Source of the DNA: Owenia fusiformis
Taxonomy: Eukaryota > Annelida > Polychaeta > Sabellida > Oweniidae
Direction of reading: 5' to 3'
Assembly: GCA_903813345.2 (NCBI GenBank)
Contig: CAIIXF020000007.1
Location: 37,534,759 to 37,598,758, forward strand
Length of the DNA: 64,000 nt
The notes below the pieces were generated by a model. That model worked only from the letters and a program-made list of their open reading frames with translations. It did not search any database and was not told where the DNA came from. Position numbers and translations under genes: made by a program. Of the stretch, positions 11,071-23,945 are shown piece by piece (positions within the stretch are counted from its first letter, which is position 1; every line of letters begins with the position of its first letter).

Positions 11071-14000
11071 TAGTGTGTCATCTGATTTGAATTTTACAAC
11101 ATAACTCTAGAATATAGATGATAACTAGAAATGTGCCTTCTCAAAAGGAATTCTCTATCACCGATTGCCAGCGCAGGAGACTTTGAAGTTTGTGTTGACC
11201 TTTACATGATGATTTCATTATATCGGTCAAGCCAAGTAACTTAGTCAACATTCGATATTCGTATGTTCATCAATATTAACTAAGAATGGTGCCACAATTG
11301 AAGTAAACCTCTGTTTAATTATTTTCAATTAACCTATCAGCAAACGTGTAAATGATAAATTTGATGTTCTGTTACATATTGGTGAAGCAATCTTGGGGAT
11401 ATGGCCTAAATTTCTGAATTTCCACTATGTCCCTGTATACCCCTACTTCAAAAGATGTATGTTATTGGTCATTTTTCATTATGAATCAACCATTATGTAT
11501 TTTTTCTTGTTTACATACAGAATGAACTTTCTGTTTTCAAATATTGAAAGATGGTACTCCATCTATTTTTTCATGATATGGAGCAAACAAATGCGTGTCA
11601 ATTTACACTGTAATATCCCACATACTTATATTTCAAGGGTAATTTTGAAGAATAATCAAGAAAATCCATGTTTTCAAATGAATGCATCCTTGTTAAAGAA
11701 CGTAAATGAGGATGTGCGGTTTGAAAAACTAACAACATGTTTTAAGTTCTTACAATTCTTGGTTAAAACAAATATTTTGAAAGTTGTGATTTCGAATGTA
11801 ATATCAAACTCAATGAAATTTGTTGATATTTGTGAATTTTTTCTTTCGGAATGTACATTGCTGGATCACACAACATTGCCTCTTTCGAGATGCACGAAAA
11901 GTTTATTGCTAATACTTGACGTCGTTCGGATATTTGGATGTGATTGACGTTTTTGTTAATCTCCAACCACTGTAACTTCCAACTTAATTTTTAAAGCCAA
12001 ATATGATAGTCACGAATAGATATTTAAGTCACACGTTGATGCATACATCATGTGTGTACATTAATTGTCAAATGCATGCCGACTTACATTTATATAAATA
12101 TCCACAGTTAACTCAAATCATCAACTCTCGAAACTGTTTATCAAATAACCTGGTGAGTTTAATGTTTCATTTTAATTCATAATTATGGTATCGGATTTGA
12201 GTATGATATTAGTCGAGGCTTAAACAAAGCAATAAAATTGTGTGAATCATTTTGTGAAAATTTGAACGATTTTTCAAGAATCCTCCTTCAAAGTGTTACC
12301 ACAGTGCTCCCCGGGAGTAGAAATTTCGTCTTGTGTAATCAAAATAATAGCGGGTGGTTTGAATTTTTGTTTGAGTTTATAGCCCAGCATCTATAAATTT
12401 AAAAACGTGTCGCCTCATTGAGAGGTACATGCAGATTTTGGCGATCTATCATTCTAAAAGGCTAAATTTTGTGCAAAAACAGGAGTTGACACGCTTACAT
12501 TTGGAATTGAAATTTCCTACATAATTGTCGACTCATGTTTAAAAGTCATGCAAACAAGGTTGAACACAAAACAATGACCTAATTACTGTCTATTTAGCAT
12601 GGGATCACTTAGGGAAATATTATTAATGACTTAAATCGTTAACAGTTAAGTTGAATCCCAAGAAACTTATCAATTTAGAAATGCAAAATGTTCAATTTTG
12701 TTTTCAATTATAAAAATGGCACCTGTAGAGAACAACGTTTACAAAATTATTTAAAACGGAGATATTTACTAATGTAACATTCGTTGGCATGTGTCAGCGA
12801 GTAAACAAGAAGAATATGCATATGATTCTATATCTTGTTCCCAAAGGAGTTTGTTAAGGAGCGGTATATCTTAACGTACTTTTATCATCCCGAACTCAAA
12901 TATTTCGAACACTTATTTCGAGAACGCTTTGTTGAGAATGGATTCGAGATGTACTCAAAATTAATACGTTAAAATGTGTATTATCGTCTTAATAACCACC
13001 TCACAAATTATTTTGAAAATCAAAGATGTACGATTTTTGAGATTTTTATTTTCGAATGTTGACTTACTTACTCAGCTTGACTTTGTGGGGACCCCTTTGG
13101 GGGTATTGGACCAACCAGAGGGCCCTCACATCACCAATTGATCATGGTTTATTTTTCCACTTATCTACAGGAACGTAAAGGAACAATGAACTTTGTATAC
13201 ATGGTCTCTATGACTGTTTATTTTGCATTTAGTAAGTTTACATTGAAAATTGAATATTTTGTTGAAAAATGAATATTTTGTATACATGTACCATATGGTG
13301 TCTCATAAGCCGGCATCGGCTGGAAGCAAATGTTTTTAAAATGTTTTAAATGTATTTTAACATGCTTGTGACACAAAAATAAACTATATTAAACTTAAAC
13401 TAAACTGATATTATTGTTTCGGATCTCGGTTTCCGCAACATAAATTCCAGCAAGCAGGTAGCTAGTGCTTAGCTTTTACTATATATGTGACAGTGATTCG
13501 GATTGACTTACGTAGATATATCAAATCAAGCAATTAACACTCTAGTCCATAATTCGGAAGTCTTGACAAACAGAAGTCTTCTTTTTGATCATTTATTAAA
13601 GCCTGTTTGCGTTTGGCAATTAAAAAACATCAAATAATTGTTCATAAATTTCCGAACTATTACAGGGCGTTTAATAAGTATTTCAATAATGTATTTTTCA
13701 TATATCTTAATAATTTTTCTGGAGTGCATTGTAAAGTATTATACTGATGTACTGTGAAAATTACAGGGCTGTACTCAAACAGGAAGATGGTGCTGGGCCG
13801 AGCCAAAGATGGTTAGTGGTGGATCAGGTCTGCACCGAAAAAAGTCTCAAAATGACCAACTTATTAGAATGTGAATGTTGCTCGTCAGTCAATTGCTTGC
13901 GCACCAACTTATCACACATCAATGTTACCTCTAAATCATTATGAGTTACATGGTATGTGCAACTAACACTTGAATCAGTCATGTCTGCAATTTTACCAAT

Positions 14001-14756
14001 ATGAATTCATTCAATATTCATTTTATTGTATTAATCTGACTAGGGGAAGTTGCAGTCTTTGGTCACCCGTGTCTGGGTTCATCTTCAACTGACTTTCTCC
14101 CTCTTTGAAATAGAGGTACCAACGATATATGCCAAGGGCAGATATAGTGTCCTTTCCATAAGCTCCATGAATGTATCCTTTATTGTATCCTGATTTGATT
14201 TACCTAGAAGTATATAGAACTTGTTGCTACTTCTAATTTGATGCTGAATATTATTGATATTCTGTTCAGCAGTCATGTTGATGACATAATTTCTGCTGAT
14301 CAGTTCGTGCAATGTAATTTCTCCATGAAGTCATCCGATCTTAAATTGCTCTATGATATCATGGGCTCACCGTGACATGTAATTGTATTCTTATGAATTG
14401 CTCCGTGCTGTCATTTCCACCTTACAATTTGCTCTTGGATGTCATTAAGGTACCTACCAAGGTATCTTAGAACCAGTGTTTATTTACCAACTGTCAAAAT
14501 GGATTCAAAAATAAAATTATGCATGAAAATATTCAGATTTTATGTCAGTTATTTTGAAAAAAAATTCGTGCAGACCTGAACCACGACGAACCATCTTAGG
14601 CTCCACCCAGTACCAACTTCCCGTTAAAGAACATTCTTGTTACTCTCACAGTACATCGATACAATACTCAACAATATACAGGAGAAAAGTTAGTCAGAAA
14701 TATAAAATATTAAAAAGGTTACAACATGTTATCAGTACTTATTGAACGCCCTGTAC
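11071..14756. other. Intergenic, no gene accepted
   Basis: A 184-codon open frame on the plus strand (11,393-11,947) is very AT-rich and has no recognisable domain, so I do not call it. A relic of the 'TTTGGCAA' MITE family is at about 13,597-13,670. Around 13,310-13,405 an A-rich stretch with 'aataaac' looks like an old retroposed tail. Otherwise I see nothing. Confidence 0.4.
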
Positions 14757-15175
14757 AATTAGAAAACGGCAACTCCACGGAGTAGCAAATCCCAACGGAC
14801 ACTAAAACATGTATGAATTTGTATTTGTCACAAAAATCCGAACATTAGAGATATATCAGAATTTTTACTTTAAGCATTTTGTTGGCCATTTAATTATAAT
14901 TGTGATCTACCCAAAATTTCCTTCAATTTGAGAATAATATAGTAGCCACACTTTGAAGAGATCAGAAAATTATTGTGAAATTCCTCATAAGGCGGTCATT
15001 TTGAATTTTACGAGGCCAAAAATAAAAAAAAACGATACAATATTTGCAATCTACTCTAAATTGCCTTTATTTTGAGTATAATAAAGCTATACTTCTGAGA
15101 GATCTCAAAATTAATTGCAAATTGATGTTTTTCCGACACCCAATCTCTGGCCCCTGGGCGTCAGTGTGAAAAACA
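14757..15175 (+). repeat. Dispersed repeat with internal ~140-bp subrepeats, copy 1
   Basis: Begins 'tagaaaacggcaactccac' and carries two diverged subunits with 'ttgtgatctaccc', 'cttcaatttgagaataatat', 'gatcagaaaattattgtgaa' and 'ggtcattttgaatttta'. The same order recurs at 56,738-57,505 in a gene A intron. No coding capacity or clear termini; the class is unknown. Confidence 0.65.
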
Positions 15176-16762
15176 CAGAATATATGCGAAATAGATAGAT
15201 GTTGTGAATATACTACCAACATTTCAAATAATAATATATATTACTTTGGTTTAAAATGAAAAAGACATTGTTTTATTTATTACTTTGGTTTAAAATGAAA
15301 ACCATGAAATGAAAAATGAAAAATTGGTAAAAAGACATTGGTTCTGTAATGAAACTCAACACCACAGCACGTGAAGCCAAGTGGATTGCTCCCAGGGGAA
15401 ATCCAATACCGATCATTACATCATTTTCATTTTAGAAAGCAATATAGGAATAAAGATTATTCAAAATCCTTTGATCGTCAAAACTATAAGACGCCAGCAT
15501 TGATAACATGAACATAATAGTTCCATAAACCCATAAACGACGCCATTCTTCCTACCAAAAAAGGATATTGGATCGATTTATGATGTTTTATATTGTAGGT
15601 GACAAGGAGCTCGAAACGTTTTCAAGGAAGAAAACAGAATCAAGTCGTCCTTCCAAATGGTACCACCTTTATCACTAAAAATGGGTAATGGAAAAAATGA
15701 ACAAATCACATGATAGGGTGACAATGCTACATATATGGGTTTAGAGGGGGATACATATATAGAAAACACACTGTACCTAAGTACTATGACAAAACGAATC
15801 TTCCTTAGATCTCTCCTCTGAACTGGCAAACCACTTGATTAAGCATGTACACTGTACGAAAAGGCGTGTTTTTACTTCACTCTATTCGATTAATTCAAAT
15901 GTATTATTGGAAATTATTTAATTGAAAATTCGGTTTGTAAGTGTTGACTTCAAACTATGGCACATACCTATTAATCATTCTGTTCTCAGGTGATACGAGA
16001 GGAAGATGTATATTTTATCTCAACTTGTTATGAATAATAGCTTAATAATGATTATTTTGCAACGTTTGAACGAGTGAACTTGAGTTATGTCTATGGATAT
16101 GAAGTACGCAAGCACTTAGCCGATTGGTGATGGGAAGGAAGCAGGGACCGGGTCAAAATACCGATCCTCCGATTCACCCATCAGACTGTCTACTTGACAT
16201 CTGATGCCAACTCACTCTCTGTCAACTAATATATAGTTGACTATTCCTTACCAAATTATGAAAATCTTTGGAGTGAAAACATTGAATGTTAAAAATCGGC
16301 GACCAAAAGAATAACATAAGTTTGAACTGAAAAGGATATCCTGGAAGAACCATAAAGTTGTGAGAAAATCAATGATCATTATAAATACACGTATGAGGTC
16401 CATCTACTTAATTAAATAGTACACATTTAGAGGATATGCTTTTTTGTGTTATCCTAATGTACATAATTTAGAACAACATTTGCTATTCATGTGATATATG
16501 TATAATTCTGATATAGATAAAATTTTTATGAAGTAGTAATGTGCATACCCTCATCGAAAACTCATAAAAGATACAGATGATGGCGTATTGCTTTCCTACA
16601 CGATTTTTCTCCGTGTCCTCCCTTGTCTTAACCCATCCCCCTTTAAACGTAATTTGTTTCGTGTTTAAAACGAAACAGACATTCTGACAGTATCCCTAAA
16701 TATTATAAATTGTTTCAAAATACAATATATGAGAACACATTCAGAATATAACGTTTAGTGAA
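15176..16762. other. Intergenic, nothing recognised
   Basis: Only a small direct duplication ('ttactttggtttaaaatgaaaa' at about 15,240 and 15,282) is visible. There are no coding blocks with splice signals. Confidence 0.4.
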
Positions 16763-16992
16763 GATGTGCAAGCCCGTAGCCAGGGGGGGGATCGATGAGT
16801 TCGAGCGAACCCCCCCCCCCCTGCCCCCCTGGCCAAAAATTCTTTCAAAATCATGCAGTTTTTCATCATTCTGAGCACATCTTAAGTGATTTTGGCCAGT
16901 TTTGGACCAAAATTGTCAAAAGGGAACCCCCCTGGAAATTTTCAAAAAGTGAACTCCCCTTGGCAAATCCTGGCTACGGGGCCTGATGTGCA
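16763..16992 (-). mobile_element. hAT-like MITE with intact 8-bp target-site duplication
   Basis: The element (16,771-16,984) has the family termini 'AGCCCGTAGCCAGG' and 'CCTGGCTACGGGGCCT'. It is flanked on both sides by GATGTGCA (16,763-16,770 and 16,985-16,992). An 8-bp duplication is the mark of hAT-superfamily transposition, so it classifies the whole family. The interior is inverted relative to the copies at 4,958 and 8,411. It has long C-runs and no transposase. Confidence 0.85.
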
Positions 16993-17745
16993 AAGAGTAC
17001 CTATCAGTTACCGTGCTTCTGTCAATACAATTCATGTCAAGAGTCAACAAATACGTACGCTTGTCACCTTCTCTAAGATTACACACCTACATATTACAAC
17101 AACAGCCTCGGGGAGACCAAATGAAATTGTTTTTATGACGTGTTATTTCTAATTTATCAGCTTTCAAATAAAGATATTGCATGTTGAGTAAATGACTTTT
17201 CCAAGAATTAATATGAGAAGCAAAATACCTTAGGTGGATCGATTGACGCGACCAAGACACATTGAAGATAGCACAATAGCGTAAGCCAAGTATAATCCAT
17301 TCTTCAAACGTTCAGACTCCAGTTGACTTCTGGATCACGTAAGAATCATTGTCTGCAGTTGTAGCGTAACTGAAAGCAAATAGAACAATAAATATGAGAT
17401 TATTAATGATACAATAAGATATTTTTCATCTCGATTTACAACTCACAGGGTCCCCATTGTTTGCAATTGGATGTTTCTCAAATAAAGATTCAATAATCTG
17501 AATAGATATTAAAGTCAATGAGAAACAGAACGTGTACATGTATTTAGTCCTAAAATTTCTTGTTTCCTATATAGGTGTAAAAGGGTAGATGGTCCTATCA
17601 AATGTCGGTCATACTCTCTTCTGATTTATATGGTGACATAATTACAATTATTTTCCTTATTACCTATGCGAAGGGCCAGTAAGGGCCGTACGGAAAGGGG
17701 ATCATAATCCGCAGGGGACCATCATTTCTTCGAAAGAACTAGAAC

Positions 17746-17815
17746 TGTTAGATAGCTGTGTAGCAGTAGGTCTTTTTCTGGTATTTGAGGTTCCAGGTTC
17801 GATTCTAGGTTCAGA
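17746..17815 (+). repeat. Possible tRNA-derived SINE head or tRNA pseudogene
   Basis: 'GATAGCTGTGTAGCAGTAGG' resembles a tRNA A box. About 40 bp on, 'CCAGGTTCGATTCTAGG' resembles the B box with T-arm pairing. No acceptor stem can be drawn, so it is not a functional tRNA. It could be the decayed head of a SINE; chance resemblance is not excluded. Confidence 0.35.
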
Positions 17816-18202
17816 CGAAACATTGGCAAAGCAATAATGAATGATACGGTATGGCATAGTGGTCCACAAAATACAATAATGCTAAAATTTGAAAATTACT
17901 CTAAGTTTGTTTTGTAAAACTCTTTTTCTATCAATATACTTTGCTCAAACCCAAACAGTTGTATGTTGTATGTGTATTCACTTCATCGGAATTTAATAAA
18001 AGACACCAATACACGTGTTCTACAGATGTTTATGAATAAGGCCTTCAAGACAAAGCAAAATAGGCCAATTAAATGGATTGTTGTATTTAACACTGCGTCA
18101 AAAGCACTCAAATCTCCATGGGATTTATAAAATATTTAGCGATTATTAAGAAAAATAATTCAACAATCACCGTAAATAGTTGACCTTCGTTTAGATAGAT
18201 AT

Positions 18203-18610
18203 CACTAAATACCAACTAGGTATTTAAGTCATATACCGTTTTTCAAATAACCCATGAATAGTGTTGGTTATTTATGATGTATTTATTTACTGCTTGGAAT
18301 GTATTTGTAGTTTATTAGCGTGTATTTATCATGTCATGTAAATACACAGGGGTATCCATTTGGGTATTAATGCCATCTGACCCGAGTTACGTCATCCATC
18401 TTATTTGATACCAATGAGTATTTATGGTATTTATAACGTAATGTTGATACTCTGATTGGATTTATTGAGTATCAATGGTCATTTAGCCCCAGTTTCGTTA
18501 CGCTATTGGATTAATGATATAAATACCTGAACGCATTTGCGCTAGATTATGAAGTATTTTCAAATTATTAGTCTGATCATCAATTTTTATGATAAATACA
18601 TCAAGTGCTT
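18203..18610. repeat. Left flank of minisatellite region, AAATACC/GGTATTTA-rich
   Basis: The block repeats 'AAATACC', 'GGTATTTA' and 'TTATTTACTG' motifs in both orientations. It shares a 21-bp stretch (18,264-18,284) with 23,666-23,686 in inverted orientation, 20 of 21 identical, and a 13-bp exact inverted match ('TTATTTACTGCTT'). It may be one end of a large element enclosing the minisatellite. Confidence 0.45.
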
Positions 18611-18950
18611 ATTTAAGGGTACTAATAGCATAAAACAGGATTTCTTAATGGATGGGGGGGGGGGCGCTGAGGTATATACTCTGTCCTGGTTATAATACTG
18701 AAGCATATTAATGCGATATGACCTTGCTTCACTTTCATAAATGTGGCAAAAATGTACAATTTATTTTTAATAGCTTTATTAATAATCTATATCATGATTT
18801 TACATTAATTAAGCTTTAATTGACATATAGGCCGGACATATAATCAGGCATTTACAGTCCATATTATGTTGTATATGAATGATGTAAAATTATACTACAG
18901 TATGAATCTACAGATTCACTGAATCCAAACCTCTTCATTATGTCGTAACT

Positions 18951-18985
18951 ACAGGGTGACTAAAAGTAGGAGCAACCCGTAACAC
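18951..18985 (+). mobile_element. Solo Tc1/mariner-type terminus
   Basis: 'CTACAGGGTGACTAAAAGTA' has the 'ACAGGGTG' start seen at the ends of the mariner-like elements in this window. A mirror 'CACACCCTGTAG' occurs at 24,074-24,085, on the other side of the minisatellite. I cannot show that the two belong to one element. Confidence 0.35.
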
Positions 18986-19527
18986 AGTTAATACATAAAT
19001 AAAACAATAAATACTATTGCTTAACGTTAATATTTTACCCATAATGAAGCTAAGGTAATCAAATTCCCTGAGTTTCATGTCTCTCATTCAAACGGTTCTT
19101 CTTTATTGTCTTTCAAAGACTATGTTCGGTTTCGCCTACTTGACCACACCAGAGTATTTCGTTTAACAGTTCTTTGATCTATCAGAGGGTCCTATACAGT
19201 ACGCTTTCTCTCATGGCTGCATGGACGTAATCTCCAAGTTTACAGTCCTGAATCCTTTTAATGCTTTTATCTTTGATCTTGATTAAAGCCTTCTGTTCTC
19301 CATCGTGGAGTTCTCAAGTTGACCGGCTTTGTCTCACTTTCGAACTCCTCGTCAGACACTATTTCGGTTGTTCCTCCAATACTCCACATATGGAATTGTC
19401 TCATTTACTGACCTTCTTTCCTTCCCCCTGTAATGAAATGGGAGGTTAACAGTTAACAGAACTAAGGGGAAAAGCTTGCATAGCAATAACGTTACAATAA
19501 AATGTAGTCACAGGATTGTAAATATTT

Positions 19528-22500
19528 ATTGACACAGGTGTGCACCTACTTGTTGCCATATAATTGTACCTTCTTATTGCCACAGGACGGTACCAACTTA
19601 ATGCTACATGATTACCACAAGATTGTACCTTACCTTTAAGCTTGCATAGCAATAACGTTACAATAAAATGTAGTCACATGATTGTACAGGTTTGACACAA
19701 GAGTGTACCTACTTATTAATTGCCATAGAATTGTACCTTTTTATTGCCACAAGATTGTACCTACTTATTGCCACAGGTTTGTACCTACTTATTGCCACAG
19801 GTTTGTACCTACTTATTGCCAAAGGGTTGTACCTACTTACGGCCACATAATATTTACCTACTTCCTGCCACAGGATTGTACCTACTTACTGCCTCATGGC
19901 TGTACCTACTTACAGTCATAAGTGTACCTTCTAATTGTACCTACGTATAGCCACAGGGTTGTACCTACGTATAGCCACATGATTGTACCTACGTACAGCC
20001 ACAGGATTGTACCTACATATAGCCACAGGATTGTACCTACGTATAGCCACAGGATTGTACCTACTTATTGCCACAGGATTGTACCTACTTATTGCCACAG
20101 GATTGTACCTACGTATAGTCACAAGATTGTACCTACGTATAGCCACAGGATTGTACCTACGAATAGCCACAGGATTGTACCTACGTATAGTCACAGGATT
20201 GTACCTACGTATAGCCACAGGACTGTACCTACGTATAGCCACAGGATTGTACCTACGTATAGTCACAGCATTGTACCTACGTTTAGCCACAGGATTGTAC
20301 CTACGTATAGCCACAGGATTGTACCTACGTATAGCCACAGGATTGTACATACGTCTGGCCACAGGATTGTACCTACGTATAGCCACAGGATTGTACCTAC
20401 GTATAGCCACAGCATTGTACCTACGTATAGCCACAGGATTGTACCTACATATAGCCACAGGATTGTACCTACGTATAGCCACAGGATTGTACCTACGTAT
20501 AGCCACAGGATTGTACCTACCTTCGGCCACAGGATTGTACCTACGTATAGCCACAGGATTGCACCTACGTATAGCCACAGCATTGTACCTACGTATAGCC
20601 ACAGGATTGTACCTACGTATAGCCACAGGATTGTACCTACTTATTGCCACGGGATTGTACCTAAGTATAGCCACAGGACTGTACCTACGTATAGCCACAG
20701 GATTGTACCTACGTATAGTCACAGCATTATACCTACGTATAGCCACAGGATTGTACCTACGTATAGCCACAGGATTGTACCTACGTATAGTCACAGCATT
20801 GTACCTACGTATAGCCACAGGATTGTACCTACTTATTGCCACAGGATTGTACCTCTTTACTGCCACAGGATTGTACCTACGTATTGCCACAGGATTGTAT
20901 CTACTCACTGCCTCATGATTGTTCCTACTTACTGCCACAGGATTGTACCTACGTTCTACCACAGGTTTGTACCCTCTTATTGCTACAAAATTGTACCTAC
21001 TAACTGTCATAGGTCTGTACCTTCTTATTGCCACAATAGTGTACCTACTTACTCCCACAGGTTTGTACCTACTTACTGCCACAACATTGTATCTACTTAC
21101 TTACTTAATCACAGGATTGTACCTACGTATAGCCACAGGATTGTACCTACGAATAGCCACAGGATTGTACCTACGTATAGCCACAGGATTGTACCTACGT
21201 ATAGCCACAGGACTGTACCTACGTATAGCCACAGGATTGTACCTACGTATAGTCACAGCATTTGACCTACGTATAGCCACAGGATTGTACCTACGTATAG
21301 CCACAGGATTGTACCTACGTATAGCCACAGGATTGTACCTACGTCTGGCCACAGGATTGTACCTACGTATAGCCGCAGGATTGTACCTACGTATAGCCAC
21401 AGCATTGTACCTACATATAGCCACAGGATTGTACCTACGTATAGCCACAGGATTGTACCTACGTATAGCCACAGGATTGTACCTACGTCTGGCCACAGGA
21501 TTGTACCTACGTATAGCCACAGGATTGTACCTACGTATAGCCACAGGACTGTACCTACGTATAGCCACAGGATTGTACCTACGTATAGTCACAGCATTTG
21601 ACCCATGTATAGCCACAGGATTGTACCTACGTATAGCCACAGGATTGTACCTACGTATAGCCACAGGATTGTACCTACGTCTGGCCACAGGATTGTACCT
21701 ACGTATAGCCGCAGGATTGTACCTACGTATAGCCACAGCATTGTACCTACATATAGCCACAGGATTGTACCTACGAATAGCCACAGGATTGTACCTACGT
21801 ATAGCCACAGGATTGTACCTACGTATAGCCACAGGACTGTACCTACGTATAGCCACAGGATTGTACCTACGTATAGTCACAGCATTTGACCTACGTATAG
21901 CCACAGGATTGTACCTACGTATAGCCACAGGATTGTACCTACGTATAGCCACAGGATTGTACCTACGTCTGGCCACAGGATTGTACCTACGTATAGCCGC
22001 AGGATTGTACCTACGTATAGCCACAGCATTGTACCTACATATAGCCACAGGATTGTACCTACGTATAGCCACAGGATTGTACCTACGTATAGCCACAGGA
22101 TTGTACCTACGTCTGGCCACAGGATTGTACCTACGTATAGCCACAGGATTGTACCTACGTATAGCCACAGCATTGTACCTACGTATAGCCACAGGATTGT
22201 ACCTACGTATAGCCACAGGATTTTACCTACTTATTGCCACAGGATTGAACCTGCTTACTGCCACAGGATTGTACCTACGTATAGCCACAGGATTGTACCT
22301 ACTTATTGCCACAGGATTGTACCTACTTATTGCCATAGGATTGTACCTACGTATAGCCACAGGATTGTACCTTCGAATAGCCACAAGATTGTACCTACGT
22401 ATAGCCACAGGATTGTACCTACGTATAGCCAGAGGATTGTACCTACGTATAGCCACAGGATTGTACCTACTTACTGCCACAGGATTGTACCTACGTATAG

Positions 22501-23238
22501 CCACAGGATTGTACCTACGTCTGGCCACAGGATTGTACCTACGTATAGCCACAGGATTGTACCTACGTATAGCCACAGCATTGTACCTACGTATAGCCAC
22601 AGGATTGTACCTACGTATAGCCACAGGATTGTACCTACTTATTGCCACAGGATTGTACCTACTTACTGCCACAGGATTGTACCTACGTATAGCCACAGGA
22701 TTGTACCTACGTATAGCCACAGGATTGTACCTACGTATAGCCACAGGATTGTACCTACTCATTGCCACGGGATTGTACCTACGTATTGCCACAGGATTGT
22801 ATCTACTCACTGCCTCAGGATTGTTCCTACTTACTGCCACAGGATTATACCTACGTTCTACTACAGGTTTGTACCCTCTTATTGCTACAAAATTGTACCT
22901 ACTAACTGTCATAGGTCTGTACCTACTTACTGCCACAACATTGTATCTACTTACTGGCAGGGGATTGTTCCTACTTACTGCCACAGATTTGTACCTTCTT
23001 ATTGCTTCTTCTCCTTCTTATCACCTTCTTAGATTTTATCTACGTACTGTCTACTTACTGGTTTGTACCTTCTTATTGTCATAGGTTTGTACCTTCTTAT
23101 TGCCACAAGATTATACCTACTTGCTGCCGTAGGTTTGTACCTTCTAATTGCCACAAGATTGTACCTACTTATTGCCACAGGATTGTATCTACGTATTGCC
23201 ACAGGTTTGTACCTACTTACAACCACGGGATCGTACCA
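19528..23238 (+). repeat. 24-bp minisatellite, about 150 units
   Basis: The consensus unit is GTACCTACGTATAGCCACAG followed by GATT. The core from about 19,930 to 22,830 is highly uniform. Units are degenerate at both edges, with variants 'cttattgcc' and 'cttactgcc'. Because 24 is a multiple of three and the consensus lacks stops in most frames, open frames of up to ~720 codons appear on both strands, with periodic 8-residue peptides. I treat them as artefacts: there is no start context, splice signal or domain, and the edges decay as noncoding repeats do. A 40-bp stretch before the array is duplicated (19,474 and 19,636). Confidence 0.95.
21261..22170 (+). repeat. Higher-order repeat within the minisatellite (12- and 14-unit blocks)
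   Basis: A marker variant, 'agtcacagcatttgacc', occurs at 21,261, 21,597 and 21,885, which are spacings of 336 bp (14 units) and 288 bp (12 units). Between markers, the order of secondary variants (an 'ACGTCTGG' unit, an 'agccgcagg' unit, a 'catatag' unit) is the same. So blocks of units were duplicated together, as unequal exchange would produce. Confidence 0.8.
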
Positions 23239-23649
23239 GCAAACTAAATACATGAATAAAACTAAACTAAATACAAATGAAGCATCAAACTGCAATCGAC
23301 TTTTTGTAGACGGTTTATTTATATTGTCCAGATTTATAAAATGGTAATACTTACTGTTTACGGAGAAGATGAAGATAAATTCCATGTATACATCATTCCT
23401 CAAATATTTCATAGCATCGGATTTCGAAGCACGAATGGTGTGGTTATAAAGTGGTAATGTAAAATGTTTGATATTATGTGTATGACCGTTTTCGGAACTG
23501 AAAAACAAGACAAAACGTCTCCCCATCTTAACTGAAACTATTTCAAATCTTCATATGACTGTATCATACATTAGCATTGTGACCTACTTAGACATCCGAC
23601 TGACACTTGTAATCTGATACTGCTACCTACTGATACGCTTGTATTTTAT

Positions 23650-23945
23650 TAATGGTTATTTACCGAAATATATCATAAATAACCAATGGGGTATTAAAAG
23701 GATTTAAGTGAATTCCCTAAATCAGATAAATACCACGAGGTATTGTTGCATGGTTGAAATAAGCAGTAAATAACCTAACTCATCGATGATATTTTGATAA
23801 ATCGGGTAAATACGCATAAATAACCGAATAGATATAAACGTATAAATACAAACGTGTCCATTAATGTTCATTAAAGCGATTTTCGGGTTTAATAACCAAC
23901 TAGCGGTTTGCGGGATTTAGTGGTATTTACTTTATTTCACACAGT
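23650..23945. repeat. Right flank of minisatellite region, related to left flank in inverted orientation
   Basis: Rich in 'AAATACC', 'AAATAACC' and 'GGTATT', with the inverted 21-bp and 13-bp matches to 18,264-18,295. The order of matched motifs differs from the left flank. The relation is therefore either a rearranged terminal inverted repeat or shared local repeat units. Confidence 0.45.

Noticed and set aside
11393-11947. 184-codon plus-strand open frame.
   Set aside because: AT-driven composition (Phe, Leu, Ile, Asn, Lys), no domain, no splice partner. One frame of this length is not surprising in 64 kb of AT-rich sequence.
17746-17815. Functional tRNA gene.
   Set aside because: A- and B-box resemblance only; the acceptor and anticodon stems do not pair. 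Kept as a possible SINE head at low confidence.
19922-23084. Open frames of 250-720 codons on both strands across the minisatellite.
   Set aside because: They result from a 24-bp unit without stops in several frames. No start context, splice sites, domain or non-repetitive sequence.
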